Assembly: GCA_002914845.1 (NCBI GenBank)
Contig: JXTC01000017.1
Span: 1,635,262-1,699,261, forward strand
From: Trema orientale
Taxonomy: Eukaryota > Streptophyta > Magnoliopsida > Rosales > Cannabaceae
DNA length: 64,000 nt
Direction: 5' to 3'
The position numbers and the translations under genes are program-made. The notes beneath the pieces are model-generated. The model was not told where the DNA came from, did not search any database, and saw only the letters and a program-made list of their open reading frames with translations. Positions 22,482 through 34,617 of the stretch are shown here, piece by piece; the stretch's first letter is position 1, and each line of letters begins with the position of its first letter.

Positions 22482-23469
22482 TGTTGAGGATAATTTTCTT
22501 GAACAGATTAGAAAATAATATGTACGTCACGTTGTAAACGACGCGTCGCAATATTGACTTAAAAGACGATATCATACCCCACCGTCTGACTAAACCGACC
22601 ACGGTTTGGGGCTACGTCCTACTACAAAAAAAGAGCCGAGCAAGTCTAAGGGGAGAACTGCCTAGCCGCGACACGACATATATATATATGTACGTCACGT
22701 TGTAAACGATACGTCGCAATATTGACTTAAAAGATGATATCATACCCCACCGTCTGACTAAACCGACCACGGTTTGGGGCTACGTCCTACTACAAAAAAA
22801 AGAGCCGAGTAAATCTAAGGGGAGAACTGCCTAGCCACGACACGACCAAGCTCACTAAGGTGGAAAATTGCCTTGGTCGGATCTTATACCGCATGCCAAT
22901 CAGGTATCCTAAAAGAAAGACGGAGGAATCAAGGAATAGCCGACCACTCACGCAAAGACGTAGTTCTTGACCAAAAGAAAAAATAAGGAAGGCGCGGACT
23001 AGAGAGAGGTCGACACCTGACCCAATCACATACTCATATCCGTATAAATGGGTAGGTGAGATTCCCTTCTATCTTTTCAGAGATACGTGAACATCAACCC
23101 TAAAACTTTGGGAGACCACAAAGTCACTATAAATAGCCCCGTACTCACCTGAAAGAGGTAAGCCGCCACAAATCCCCAAAGCCTTATTTGTCTACTCTGC
23201 CTTTTCTCCTTTTATCAATTATTTACTACTAGTTCACTATTCCATTGAATACTTTACTAAATGTGTCATTGACTATCTTTCTGCGGAGGAAATTTGGCAT
23301 ATATCACACCAGTACCACCCATTACAAGTTAGTGAAAAGTCCATCTATGACCTTTTTCAAAGTTGTACAGACCACACTTACATCAAATTTAGGTTTTAGC
23401 TTTTTCTGAGGAAGAACCACTCAAGGGCGCGTGGCACGCATTGGTTCACAGACCAAAAATCCACACCAA
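22482..23469 (+). mobile_element. Solo LTR A, related to the LTR at 31947
   Basis: Begins TGTTGAGGATAATTTTCTTG and ends TCCACACCAA, matching the ends of the copy at 31947-32760 apart from the decayed last bases. Flanking TATAT at 22477-22481 and 23470-23474 may be the target duplication, but the surroundings are TA-rich. A promoter-like ACTATAAATAGCCCC lies near 23127, followed by a leader ACCTGAAAGAGGTAAGCCGC shared with the other copy, so transcription polarity is plus. It is about 174 bp longer than the other copy, mostly because of an internal tandem duplication at 22521-22846. No internal retrotransposon domain adjoins it. Confidence 0.8.
22521..22846. repeat. 168-bp tandem duplication inside solo LTR A
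   Basis: The segment beginning TGTACGTCACGTTGTAAACG at 22521 is repeated from 22689 with only a few differences (for example ACGCGTCG versus ATACGTCG), separated by a short TA run. The related LTR at 31947 lacks it, so the duplication arose in this copy or its source. The low divergence suggests it is recent. Confidence 0.9.
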
Positions 23470-23474
23470 TATAT

Positions 23475-24699
23475 ATATATATGATACTCAAGTAATGATT
23501 TTTGCAAAATTACTATAGATAGGTAAGAATCGTAAGATGCATTTTGTGTGGTATATGGATTTTGTATAAACCACAATTAATGACGGTGTTTTTTTTTTTT
23601 TTTTTTTCATTTTCTCCCAACAAACCATTAGATAATAATTATGAGATAAATCGAATCGTGGACAAGACTACCCTATTGAAGTGAATCATATGTAATATGA
23701 CGAGCATAAAATTTGGTAACGACCAACTTGGAATTATATAAATAAATAATTCGGACGAAGTTCGACTAAATCTTCTCAAGAAACACCTTTTATCCGTACG
23801 CCAGCATACTTGTTAATTCATACGTATTCTTATTTGCTTGTTAAAAAAAATTCAAGACACTTTAGTTGTATGTAAATCGTAACATTTACATGAAAACTAT
23901 GTGTTTCTCGAATTGATTTCTTTATTTTGCTTGTAAACTACATAGATCATGATATGCTGCTGCACATGCATTTATACTGTTTCAGAATAATTTATTTCTT
24001 TGGTGCCCTCTATTCGAAGAGGCCCTTTCATGATGTCGAAAAAAATTATGTCACAACTTATATATAGAGTTTTAGAGTACAGTTATGGAAGAAACAGATG
24101 ATATAAAGCCATGGATGACAAGAAATGGTTAAAACATTCGAAGAGAGTCAGCAGATGTTTCTTCATAGTGAGAAGTAGCCTTTAATAACAATTTGACTCT
24201 TTCTAATGTAATAGTGAATTTGAATAATTTCATCGTTAAATATGTGCTAAATTTGAATCCACCGAGTTTGCAAGTAAAACAAATTAATCAAACTATAACC
24301 TCACTAAATTTCTCCTTCGTTGACTAAAAGAAAAAAGAAACAAAAAGTGATATTTATAGTACATTAACAGTCACTGGAACGTAAACCGTTGGATCCAGGA
24401 GACAATTTAACTTTCAAATTTATTACATACAGAGAAATTAGGAATGAACAGAAAAATGAAACATGTTAAATGTCAGCGCACATGATCATATTATACATAA
24501 ATCCAATTAATAAGGATATACTGATAATTAGTTGATGATATTACATCAAAAAGTATATGAAAAATTCAGTTACCTAGATCTATGTGGACCAATTCCTAAA
24601 AGAACAAAAATGAAGTACACTCAGCTCTATATAAATGTGAATAAACATCACAAATGACAAAACCCACAAAGAAAATTAGAATAGCTTAGAGTAAGAACA
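23475..24699. other. Spacer and probable 3' UTR of ALG8
   Basis: No coding sequence is seen. A poly-T run lies near 23589-23608. The stretch next to 24699 must hold the ALG8 3' untranslated region. No element with clear ends was found. Confidence 0.4.
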
Positions 24700-27600
24700 C
24701 TATGAACCAACACATCTTACTATCCATTTTAACTGCCAAATCCAAGAGTACATAATTCCTATTGTGCAATATATAGAAATGAACATAAGAGGTATAAAAG
24801 GAAACTTGTCACCAAAAACCAGAGGGTGCAAAAACCGACCCCAAATTTCAACAACTATAATACCGACCAGATAATTCTTCTCAACACGTCCAATACTAAA
24901 CCCTATCTTCTGAGCAGCAGTTCTTGTCTTTAGTTCTGGTTGATCATCTCTTTTATTTTCGAGTGAAGCCTTTTTAACAGATACACCACTTTCAAATATT
25001 GCAGAAAATCCTAACCACATCAGAATGGAGTATAGTAGTAGCATTAGCACTTTTATTGGATATTCTTGGGCTTCAAATAGAAGTGGGAAGAGTGAATAGC
25101 AGGATACTGCATAGAAGTTTCAAAAATGGAGAAAATTAGCACAAAGAAGGGATTGTAAGAATCGACCACAAGGGGCAGATCCAATAAGAGAGTTGTAAAA
25201 GGCCTGTTTTCTTCAAAGATGTTACTCTGTTTATGCAATTCGTGGGGAGCAGGGAAAAGGTGGTAGAAAAAATCAGCAAGAACAATCATTTTGATACATG
25301 CTATCGGAATTTCAAACAAAATGTTCATCAGGTTGCATATGGCAAGTCTATTTCTTAGCACTTTCACAGAATTAGTAGCTCAGTGACTATGCTTCTTCTG
25401 CTCAATTGATGTGATGTATGGAATAGAAGCCAATTCATACTTGTTTATAACAATAAGAACAGTAGATTATAATATTCCTTAGAATTAAGAAGCCAGTTTA
25501 TCAGATAAAGAGAAAGACACTGGTGCAAATCAGAAAAAGGGACATAGAGAGCAACAATGAAATGGCATTGCAATGCGGCATTTAGCAAAAGTATATCAAG
25601 TCATGTGCACTTTGAAGCAACATAACATTCAAGAAAGGGGCCCCAAAATAACATAATAGGAGAAATAGCATGAGCTGATGAGCAGTAAGAAATACCTATT
25701 GATAGTAGGAAGTAATGCCTTGCACCGTCCATACTCTGCACTGCTACAATGGCCAGGGGGATAACAAAATGAAGCGAAGCCTTCTCATGTACATGCCACC
25801 CGAATAAGAACCCACACATATAAGCATAGGCTACCCATCTCGTTATCTTCCCTGGCTGTGGATCTCTCCAGGCTTTAATTAGACAGGGAGATAACGCAAC
25901 AAGAACCATAATGAAAGTTGTGAATGGGGTGACCTGCCATTATAATTGAGTTAGGTCTCAACTTAATTCTGTACTTAAAATCAAAGAACGGACAAAACTC
26001 AGTTTCATCTAGACAAATAATGTCACCCCTGCCACACACACACACACACACAAAAGGTACAAGCATAGAAAATGAAACCCACAGTTGGACTGAGAAAATC
26101 GATGACCTACTAAAACCATGGTTTGAACTGCCAATGGACCTTCATATATTAAATACTTTGCAAAGCTCAGATCATCACAACATGGATTTGCTAAAGGTGA
26201 TTACAAGTACTAGCAAAACTCAGACCATCTACATCAGATCTGATTGGATTATCCACAGCAATATCGTAGGACATAGTCTAATTTTAACAATATTGCAGCT
26301 CATTTGAAGACGATCTATGGCATGCCTTTTTACTATAAGCTTCAGACCATATGATTAAGATCCACAATGTAAACCTTCAAGCATAAGAGAATTACCCGAG
26401 GTAATACAGCAAAAGGTGAGGAATCCCCGACTAGCCCACCAGTGAAAGATGCTGCAGGTGCCTGAATATTGAAGCCAAGTCTCCTAAGCAAGAACGCCAG
26501 CCCTTTATCTAGTATAATGTAAAACACCCAAAAATTTGGTGCCCAGTATGCATGACAAAGACCCCTGCCAAAAGGAAACATGCGGCTGATAACTTGTTGT
26601 ATCTGCAAATATAGGATTGTTATATCAAGACATAGTGGAAAATAACAAAATCATAATGTTTCCATGCCAAAACTCATGATTTTTTAAAAGGTACTATTCA
26701 TGATTGTAACATGCGAAAAGGGTAAACTATCCAATACGCATATCCATTAGAAAATTAAGACCAACTGACCAAGGCAAGAGATGATTTATTTTCCTGTGTA
26801 TATGTCCCTCAATAATCTTTTCAACAACTTCCACTTTATGCTTCTACTGATCTAAGTGATCTTGAACAATCCCTTAATCCACTGAAAATTTCAAATTACC
26901 AATGGAGGACTGTTTTAATCGGGAAAAGACTATCATTTGCATTAAAAAGTGAAAATACTGGTTCCTACAGAAACTTTCCTTTTTCCTTTGGTAATTTTGT
27001 ACCATGTGTGCGACTCTTCATAGCAATACATAAGAGAAACAAAATGACAACAATAGGAAGAATAAGAGCAAGGAAAAAATTACCTGCCCATAATACACAA
27101 ATGGCCCATATGCAGCCAGAAAAACTGCTACAACCACAGCCCCCATAGCAGAAAGCCGCTTAAAAACCCTCAAAAACCCTCCACCCCAACAGTAATGCCT
27201 CAACAAGTAGACAAAAAAAACCGGAGCAGCCACAGCAAACAGATGCTTAAAACACAACAACACCGCGAAAACAAACCCACCCATCAAATCATTTCCCTCT
27301 TCAAGATAAGAAAGCGAAATCAACAGAACACCAAGGAGAAACCCATTATACTGAAAATGCAAATGGTCCACAATCACAAGCATAGGGGACCATATAATCA
27401 ATACCCAGATCGATTTTCGCCTCAATGAGTCCAAATTTCGACTCAATCGAAAAACCCCATATACAAGACATAAATCTGAAACAATCACAGTGACTCTTTG
27501 GAAGTAAACGACAGTATTTGAGTTGTAGTTCAAACCCTTTTGGAGGTCAACGATTTGGGGGTCGATGATGTTGGCGAAGACTGAGAGGAAGCGTTCGAAG

Positions 27601-27842
27601 TAAGCGAAGAAAGGTGGGTAGTCTAGGGTCCACGGACTGGTCTCGTCGAAGTACCATTGAGAAAGAGGGAGAGAGTTTGTGAGAGCGAGCCAATGGCGAT
27701 GGACCTCGAAATCTGTGCTGTGATAGGATGGGATCAGGAGGAGCTTCACGCAGGCGGCTACGGCGAAGAACCACCAAAGCTCCGGAATGGGGTTATGCCG
27801 TTTTGAAGCCAGGTTGAGCTTTTGGTTGCTATGTTCTTCCAT
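24700..27842 (-). CDS. ALG8: ALG8, dolichyl-P-Glc:Glc1Man9GlcNAc2-PP-dolichol alpha-1,3-glucosyltransferase
   Basis: Four exons on the minus strand: 27842-27084, 26602-26396, 25933-25696 and 25106-24700. All introns are GT-AG (donors GTAATT, GTAATT, GTATTT) and all junctions keep frame, giving 536 residues, near the usual length (about 500-540). Hydrophobic segments recur along the protein, fitting a multi-pass ER membrane GT-C enzyme. Family marks include the luminal loop [12 protein letters not shown] with the presumed catalytic Asp44, [13 protein letters not shown] (about 71-83) and [10 protein letters not shown] (about 162-171), then [16 protein letters not shown] in exon 3. Known: ALG8 adds the second glucose to the dolichol-linked N-glycan precursor, after ALG6 and before ALG10. 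ALG6 is a paralogue, but the residues around [10 protein letters not shown] and the overall match to At2g44660 (from memory) favour ALG8. In Arabidopsis it is adjacent to FLZ and CPN10 genes, which also flank it here at a larger distance. Confidence 0.95.
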
Positions 27843-27887
27843 TGGATCCTTCTCCGATCTCGTTCAATGGGGAAAATGCCAGGGACT

Positions 27888-28135
27888 TATAAAGATGACA
27901 ACAAAAACGACATGAACATCGGCGCAACATATTTCAAAAATCTGAAAACGACATCAAACTGAAAACGGCAATAAAAGAACAAACGACAATTACCTGAATT
28001 GCGGCAAGAGTTACGACATAAAACTAGAAAAACGCCAGCATTACCAGTAAACGGCATGGAGTAAAATCGAGAGTATTGTTAAGAACAACAAAATCTTGAA
28101 AAACAGAATTGGCACGACCATTGAAGAACGATGGT
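27888..28135. repeat. Cluster of AAACGAC/AAACGGC words upstream of ALG8
   Basis: Within 250 bp directly upstream of the ALG8 start, the word ACGAC or its variants ACGGC and ACGCC, usually preceded by A runs, occurs about eight times (for example AAAAACGACATGAAC, AAAACGACATCAAAC, CAAACGACAATTAC). Spacing is irregular. CpG words are otherwise scarce in this AT-rich DNA, so the cluster stands out. A similar cluster lies upstream of CPN10 at 58290-58690. Function unknown. Confidence 0.55.
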
Positions 28136-28139
28136 TAAC

Positions 28140-30022
28140 AATAAATTCTATATTATTTGACTCCGAGAAATGGCCCGAATCTCATTTTTGGCAATCAACT
28201 TAAAAACATCTCAATTTTAGAAACCTCATATATTCATGCCAACTTATGATTATAATATATAATCCACACCACAAAATAGTCTTTAAGTGAATGAGATAAA
28301 TAATTTCATTCAAAAGTGTAGAATTTCTGATCACACGTATTCTATATGAGTAGTGTTATTTGACCCGATTGAATATTTAGCATGGATCACGTGTTTGTGG
28401 CAAGTTTCACCTGGCTAGCTTGCCATGCCATTCATTATCTGATTAAAAACAAGAGAAATTTTATTAAGTAGGCTCCATATTAAGCCTAAGAACATCCATA
28501 TTCATCACTTAGTAATTGTTTAAAACATATGTTTATGGGATAAAACTACCCTTAATAATCGAGAAGAATAATTACTAGAAAAAAATAAAGAAAAAACTCT
28601 GAACTTCTTCTTCCTTCTAGTCGACTCTCTTCCATCCTTTCTCTTTCCAACCAAAAAAAAAAAAAAAATCCTCACATTGTCTTTCTCAAGAAGAAGTTAA
28701 ACACACTTTCTTTCTCATCCTTTTTTATAATCTCTCGTCTCGTAATCTGACATGTGCATTCTATTATCTAGTTTAATATTTTAACAATGCAATAAACCAT
28801 AGTGAAATCCACGTGTCAAGTAGTGAAACTAAGAGAATGCAAAAAAGAGTATAAAAGAGAATGTTGCTAGCATTTCTTTTCTCAGTTGATCTTAAACACA
28901 TCAATCACCTATCAAACTTTATCAAAAAAAAAAAAAAAACAATCAAGTTCTTTAACATCTCATTGGCTTCAATTCGATTTCGACTAATATATCATTTTGG
29001 GTAATAAATTTCTTTATTTAAACATCATGGATAGACTTTAAAATGCTTTATTACCCAATTTAGAGATATTCTAAGATAATTTATTCCTTACAAATCAATT
29101 TTAGGTTCATTATAATGAAGAACCATGATATCGATAAAAAATATTCAGCCATTTTCGATGGTTTTCGACCTTTTCGATAAAAAGCCCAGTTTTCCAGAAA
29201 ACTTGGTATTTTGAAACAAAATAGTATTTTTGTAACACATTTGACGATTTTCGATAGATTTCGACATGTCTCAAATCCTGTTTCGATATGTTTCTATTGA
29301 AAATGTGTCCAAACACCCTATCCAAAAAAAAAAGTGTAGAAAAACGTCGAAATATTTTGAAAAATGCATTTTATGTTGAAATTTTTAAAAACACCCATTT
29401 TTCTCGATAACCGAACTTTCTGATGAAATTATCGAAAAGCATCGAATTTGAGTTCATGCAATAACTCTAAGCTTATAATCATGGATCTTTTGGTAAATAT
29501 TTGTATGGAGCTCCCAAACCTTCAACACCAAATAAGTTCCCAATTTAATTTTTTTTAGCACTTAAATCTCAGAAGTTTTCAAAATTATATCATTTAATAC
29601 TACTGTCATTACTTTGGCCCATTAAATACCCACATGTAGACTATGCGGTCCTATTCCAGGGTATTTGATTGACAAAAAAACAGAAAGAAGACGGCTAAAT
29701 TTTCTTCCCCATGCCACACTGAAATTGAATAGTTAAACCAACTATTATCATTGAGAAAGAAATTGGGAGAGATTATGTTCTTATTTTCCTCTAAATACCA
29801 CTCTGAATGGGGTCATGTGGTTCACATGTGAGTATTTGCAGACCAAAGTAACAAAGAGTTGTGGAAATGCCACACGGTTTTGAAAAGTTATGAATTTAAA
29901 TGCTCCAAAAAAAAAGTTGATAGATAGCTTAGTTGAGTGGACTATTATATAGTTAAATTAGGTTATAGTCCTCACTGCCAAAAGATTACATTTGCTCTTC
30001 GGAAAGATCTATTAAAGCACCT
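28140..30022. other. Gene-free spacer including a TTTCGA-rich stretch
   Basis: No gene is recognised. At about 29125-29460 the word TTTCGA or TTCGAT, with its complement, recurs roughly a dozen times in 330 bp, with a 71-codon minus-strand frame of no known family. This is probably a decayed repeat. The remainder is AT-rich with poly-A runs. Confidence 0.4.
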
Positions 30023-30031
30023 TTAAGCTTT

Positions 30032-30215
30032 GAGCAATGCTATGGGGCACCAGTGGTGCCCAGCACCACAGTGACATGTCTGTTTGTCACTGGATGATTT
30101 AATTAATAAACTGGGTCCCACATAGGTCCCACTTAAATTATAATTATAATTAGCCAGTGACAGACTGACACATCACTGTGGTGCTGGGCACCACTGGTGC
30201 CCTATAGCATTATTC
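30032..30215. mobile_element. MULE-type MITE with about 57-bp inverted ends and 9-bp target duplication
   Basis: Left end GAGCAATGCTATGGGGCACC; complement of right end GAATAATGCTATAGGGCACC. The inverted repeats then continue through CAGTGGTGCCCAGCACCACA on both arms, nearly perfect for about 57 bp. It is flanked by TTAAGCTTT at 30023-30031 and 30216-30224. The high arm identity suggests recent activity. There is no coding capacity. Confidence 0.85.
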
Positions 30216-30682
30216 TTAAGCTTTTGGTGTGGAAGATCTAAAATTCACAATTCTCCAAGACACATTAAGGCCTTCAAGACTCCCTCAAGACTCCATTGAT
30301 TAGGCTTCCGCTTAAGGGTTAATCACCAAATCATTATCATGGATAATAATAATCTTAATAATCTCTTAACGTATTTATTTAGCATGAATAATCCTAATAT
30401 AAGGGAGCATTTGGTTTTGCTTAACCTTATATTATGTGTACATATATTTGCTATCATAACTGAGAAAGATTGAGCATCTCAGGTAATTTTACCCTAAATT
30501 TTGAAATGTATTGGAAACCATAGTAAGAAATGCACTAGAGACCATTGTAGAAAATAGGAAAATCCTAAATCCCAATATGTTGAAACCTTTCGGCTAAAAC
30601 GTCTTCTTGAAATATTTACAGCCATATTTTATGGTTTAGTTTTTTTTACTTCTAAAAGATATATATATAGAGTATATATATA

Positions 30683-30836
30683 GGTCACAGATGTAGTCCC
30701 CTCGAGTAGACCAGTATTGTTCATGTTTTGGCTAACAAAAGTCATATTTTAACCAATATATATTGGTCAAAATATGAACTGTATTAGTCAAAACATAGAT
30801 GGGATTGGTTCCGTCGAGGGGACTGCATCCGTCGCC
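30683..30836. mobile_element. Near-palindromic foldback MITE
   Basis: The left arm (GATGTAGTCCCCTCGA, then TTCATGTTTTGGCTAA and TCATATTTTAACCAATATA) pairs with the right arm almost to the centre. The ends are GGTCACAGATG and its partner CATCCGTCGCC. Both flanks are TA repeats, so the target duplication cannot be delimited. It is 154 bp. Confidence 0.7.
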
Positions 30837-31946
30837 ATATATATATATAAATATTTATATAAGGTCTCTTCCCTTCTCCTATTTCACATATATGAAGTTT
30901 AGAAGTAAGAATGATACACTATATTGAATTTTACTTCAACAAAAAACTTAATATGCAATATATCCAACTAACTTAATACATGGAGTCAATTTCATATTCT
31001 TTTGTTGAGGAATTGTCAATGGTGATAGTAGTCATAAAGATATTCAAAAGAAAGATCCTTTTGCCGCATATCTCACTTATTAAGACACCATATTGTTGCC
31101 GAATGAGGGAAATTAGATGTGAATCTATTTCTTTTATTAAGAAACCATATTGTTGCCGTTAGCAAGAGAATAGATGTGACTATAAGCCTCATAAGGGAAG
31201 GTCGTCCTCTCTTTGTCTTGTACTGTAAAACTCCATCAAGTGGTTTTAAAAGCAAATAAAGGAAATTCATCTTTAGATTTGTAGGTTGAAGTCCTATCCA
31301 TTTTGTTACCATTAAATAACCAAATATTCTACCGTTAAAAAATTCTTAAACTTGAAAGCTACATATGCAGTGCAAAACTAGTCTTAATTTATAAATGATG
31401 TGGGTTTCGTAGGTGACTCTTTGTTGTCAGCAGAAAGACAAATAAATACTTTTTAAGATCTGTTAAATACATCTAGCAACGCTCGAGGCACAATTGCAAC
31501 ACTTTCATTTAATAAAAATCTCAAAATTCAAAAATTATTCCCAACTTGACCTTGGCCGAAATTATTGATCATATCAAAAGAGGCAAAACTGAAAAATGCG
31601 ATACATGGAAGACGATCAACCATATTTAACCCGTCGAAACTTTTCAACTGAAGGATTGAGCCATCGGTTAAAACAGTTGAAATTGGCAATCAAACTTGAA
31701 TTTTTTTTTTTTTTTACACCAATAGAAGGGAGACAAGGTCGGGATCGGCGGTAGTAATGGGATATTGGCAGTTTAGATTAAGTTTTAATAGGAAATATGT
31801 ATTCAAGTAATTTTATATATATGACATAGCAATAGCGATTATTTTTAAAAATATTTATAGAATTTTTTTCTTTTTCCAATATGAAGACCTTAGTAGACAC
31901 TAGGTGTAAATACTTTTTCTTATTTTTTATAATAAAAGATATATAC
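30837..31946. other. Gene-free AT-rich spacer
   Basis: No gene is seen. A 20-bp word around CACCATATTGTTGCCG is present twice (about 31087 and 31147) as an imperfect direct repeat about 60 bp apart. The rest is unassigned. Confidence 0.4.
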
Positions 31947-32760
31947 TGTTAGGGGATGATCTTCCCAAAGCATCTAAGGAAACGACATGATGCAATATCG
32001 ACCAAAAACGACGTCGTTCCCAACCAATCTCTCGGACCAACCAGAGAAGCCACACCATACCACGAGGGAGAGCCGAGCAAGTGGAAAAGAAGAAGCCGCG
32101 TCAGCCATGCTCCCAAAGGCAGGACCATTGTGGTCGGATTTCATGCTACTGTCCGAACAGGAACCCTAAACGAAAAACCAGTAAGATCAAGAAACAGTCG
32201 ACCAAAAGCGTAGTGACATAAGTCCGACCAAGGAAAAAGCAAAGGAGACACGGACTCGGGGGAAGTCGACATCTGGTCCAATCACGTACATACACCCATA
32301 TAAGCGGATACGTGAGATCCCCATCCACCTTCCCAGGGACACGTGGGCATCAACCCTAATCTCTGGGGGATCACTTTCCAGGGACACGTGGAAATCAACC
32401 CTAATCTCTGGGGGACCAAAAAGTCACTATAAATAGCCCCATAATCACCTGAAAGAGGTAAGCCGCCACAAGTCCCAAAAACCCTATTTGCCTTTTCTCC
32501 TCTCTTCATCATTTATTACTGCATCACTATTCCATCAAATCTTTCATTGAAGGAATCAGTAATCATTTTTCTGTTGAGGAGATTTGGCAGGTACCACACC
32601 GGTAACACCCATCACTAGTTGGTGAAAAGTCTAGGCACAACCTTTTTCAAGGTTGTACGGACCGCACCTATATCAAATCTGGGTTTTGGACTCTCTTGAG
32701 AGAGAACCACTCAAGGGCGCGTGGCGCGCGTTGGGTCACGGACTAAAATCCACACCAGCA
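31947..32760 (+). mobile_element. Solo LTR B, target duplication TATAC
   Basis: Begins TGTTAGGGGATGATCTTCCC and ends TCCACACCAGCA, with TATAC at 31942-31946 and 32761-32765: 814 bp with the LTR ends TG...CA. Promoter-like ACTATAAATAGCCCC near 32424 gives plus polarity. It shares its last 350 bp closely with LTR A at 22482-23469, including GGCGCGTGGCGCGCGTTGGG versus GGCGCGTGGCACGCATTGG. It has its own 45-bp tandem duplication at 32331-32420 that is absent from LTR A. No internal domain is next to it, so it is a solo LTR. Confidence 0.9.
32331..32420. repeat. 45-bp tandem duplication inside solo LTR B
   Basis: CCAGGGACACGTGG followed by ATCAACCCTAATCTCTGGGG is present twice at a 45-bp period. 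LTR A has a single diverged copy at the same place. Each copy carries a CACGTG box upstream of the LTR TATA-like site. Confidence 0.85.
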
Positions 32761-33611
32761 TATACAAAATATTGTTATCATTTTATAGTTTAATTTGTCT
32801 CGTGTACCATAAATATTTAGATGAATTTGTGATAATTTAGAAGTTGGTATTAAATTTGGATGAGAAAGGCTAGTCGAAAACAAAAATACGTACTTTGGTC
32901 AACCTCGCAAGTGTTTTTCGTTGATTTGGTTCAAAAGATGAAGTTTGAACTACCATAGATATGTGATAAAAACGAATGCCTTTTACTAATTTTAGGCACC
33001 TGTGAAGCCCGAAATTTATTTATTTATTTCTTTTTTGATTTTTCTTTTTGTTTGTTATGAAAGCTGAAATCATGCAACAATAGATGCTGATTTTAATTTT
33101 TAGGGTGTCTTGCTTAATTGGATCTGCCTAGGAGAGTGAAATCTCTCCTTGTTATCTGCCTAGAACACTCGTTTCTATCTAGAACTGTCCAAAACATCTT
33201 TCCCAGAATATATATATACATATAAATACATATATAGATAGATATATAGATAAGCCAATGAAGCTAAAGGTAATGCTACAAATGCCACTCTCGCAGTTAT
33301 CCTTCTTTAACCGTTATTTTGAGTTGTGTCTACTTCATCAAATAGCAACTTAAGTAAGGACATCTCAACCCCCCAGAAAAAAGGTAAAGTAAGGACAAAA
33401 AGTAAAATTAAATGAGATGGAAAACCAGGAGGAGGTAATAAACATGACTATTGTAGTGTATTGTATGTTATATAAAAAAAAAAAAAAAATGTTTGTTACC
33501 TTATGATTGGAATGACCTTTTTTCTTCAACTTTGGTTACATTAGGCATGACAGTAATTTGAGTTATAGCATTCTTCCAAAGGTTATATACTAGGCATCGA
33601 GATACACAGTG

Positions 33612-33994
33612 ACAGAGTCAGAAAATTTTCTTAAGGGAGGAACATACACTAAAATTTTTTTAGTTAAGTTTGAAACACATTAGTTAACATAGACCAATAT
33701 AGAATTAAAAAGAGTGTTTAAAATGAGTCAAAAAAAAAAAAATTATCCAAAGCGAATGCAAAATATAATACTTCAACATAACGTAAGTAAATTTTAGAAA
33801 TTTAAAAGAAAAAATAGTGGGTCTCATTAAGGGCATTAGTGATTTTTTTTTTTTTTATAAAACATGGGCAAAAATTATAATTATAAAAATTAAGAGGGAC
33901 AAATAGAAGACAAAACTAAAATTTTAAAATAAAATTAAGAATAAAGATATAATTTTAAAAAAAATAAGGGGGTGGTATTGGCTCCGTCCATAGA
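33612..33994. mobile_element. Possible old transposon remnant
   Basis: The ends TGACAGAGTCAGAAAATTTTC and, in complement, TGGACGGAGCCAATACCACC are loosely inverted. The stretch is flanked by GAGATACACAGT and GAGATACATAGT, an imperfect 12-bp direct repeat. The combination suggests an old insertion, but the ends are too decayed to name a superfamily. Confidence 0.35.
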
Positions 33995-34617
33995 GATACA
34001 TAGTGGATTAGCACGACAATAGGCACAGAGATACATGAGTTGACACGACACGAGTACATGCACATTATTGAATGATTAGTACTATATTTTGTGATCTTCT
34101 TCTTTTTTTTTTTTTCCAAAGAAAAGGGCCAAAACCATGACTTAAAAGGGAAGTAACTATGAGTAGACAAAACAAGTTTATACCCTTTCTTTTGGTGTCC
34201 TTTGTAGTTCTTTTTCTGTGTGTTACAGGTCCTCAAAGTGGCATTGGTATCTTCCTAGGCATATATGAAAAGCAAAGGCTGAACATTTTAATAGTACACT
34301 AGAAGAGCACAAAATATAATATAGTCGTTGGGAGAGCATGCTAAGAGTCCAAATGAAGCAAAGATAAAACAGAGTGTACTGGAAAAGACCCGTGGCTGCA
34401 GCATTCAGTCAATGAGTGTTTAATTTGCTGTAATATTGTGTTTTATATTAATGTGGATTATGGAGTTCCAACTTTTGGCCATATTTTTAAATAAATATGT
34501 AACAAGAGAAAAGTAACAGTGTCAGAGAGATCATTTCCAGCTTTAATGAGCGTTAGGTTGCAGGTTTCTATCCTTATATATTTTAATGTTCTGCTGGGCT
34601 GTAGGGTGCAGCACCTC

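Noticed and set aside
22482..32760. One composite retrotransposon that captured ALG8
   Set aside because: Each LTR has its own flanking duplication, ALG8 has normal introns and conserved neighbours, and no retrotransposon domains lie between the LTRs.
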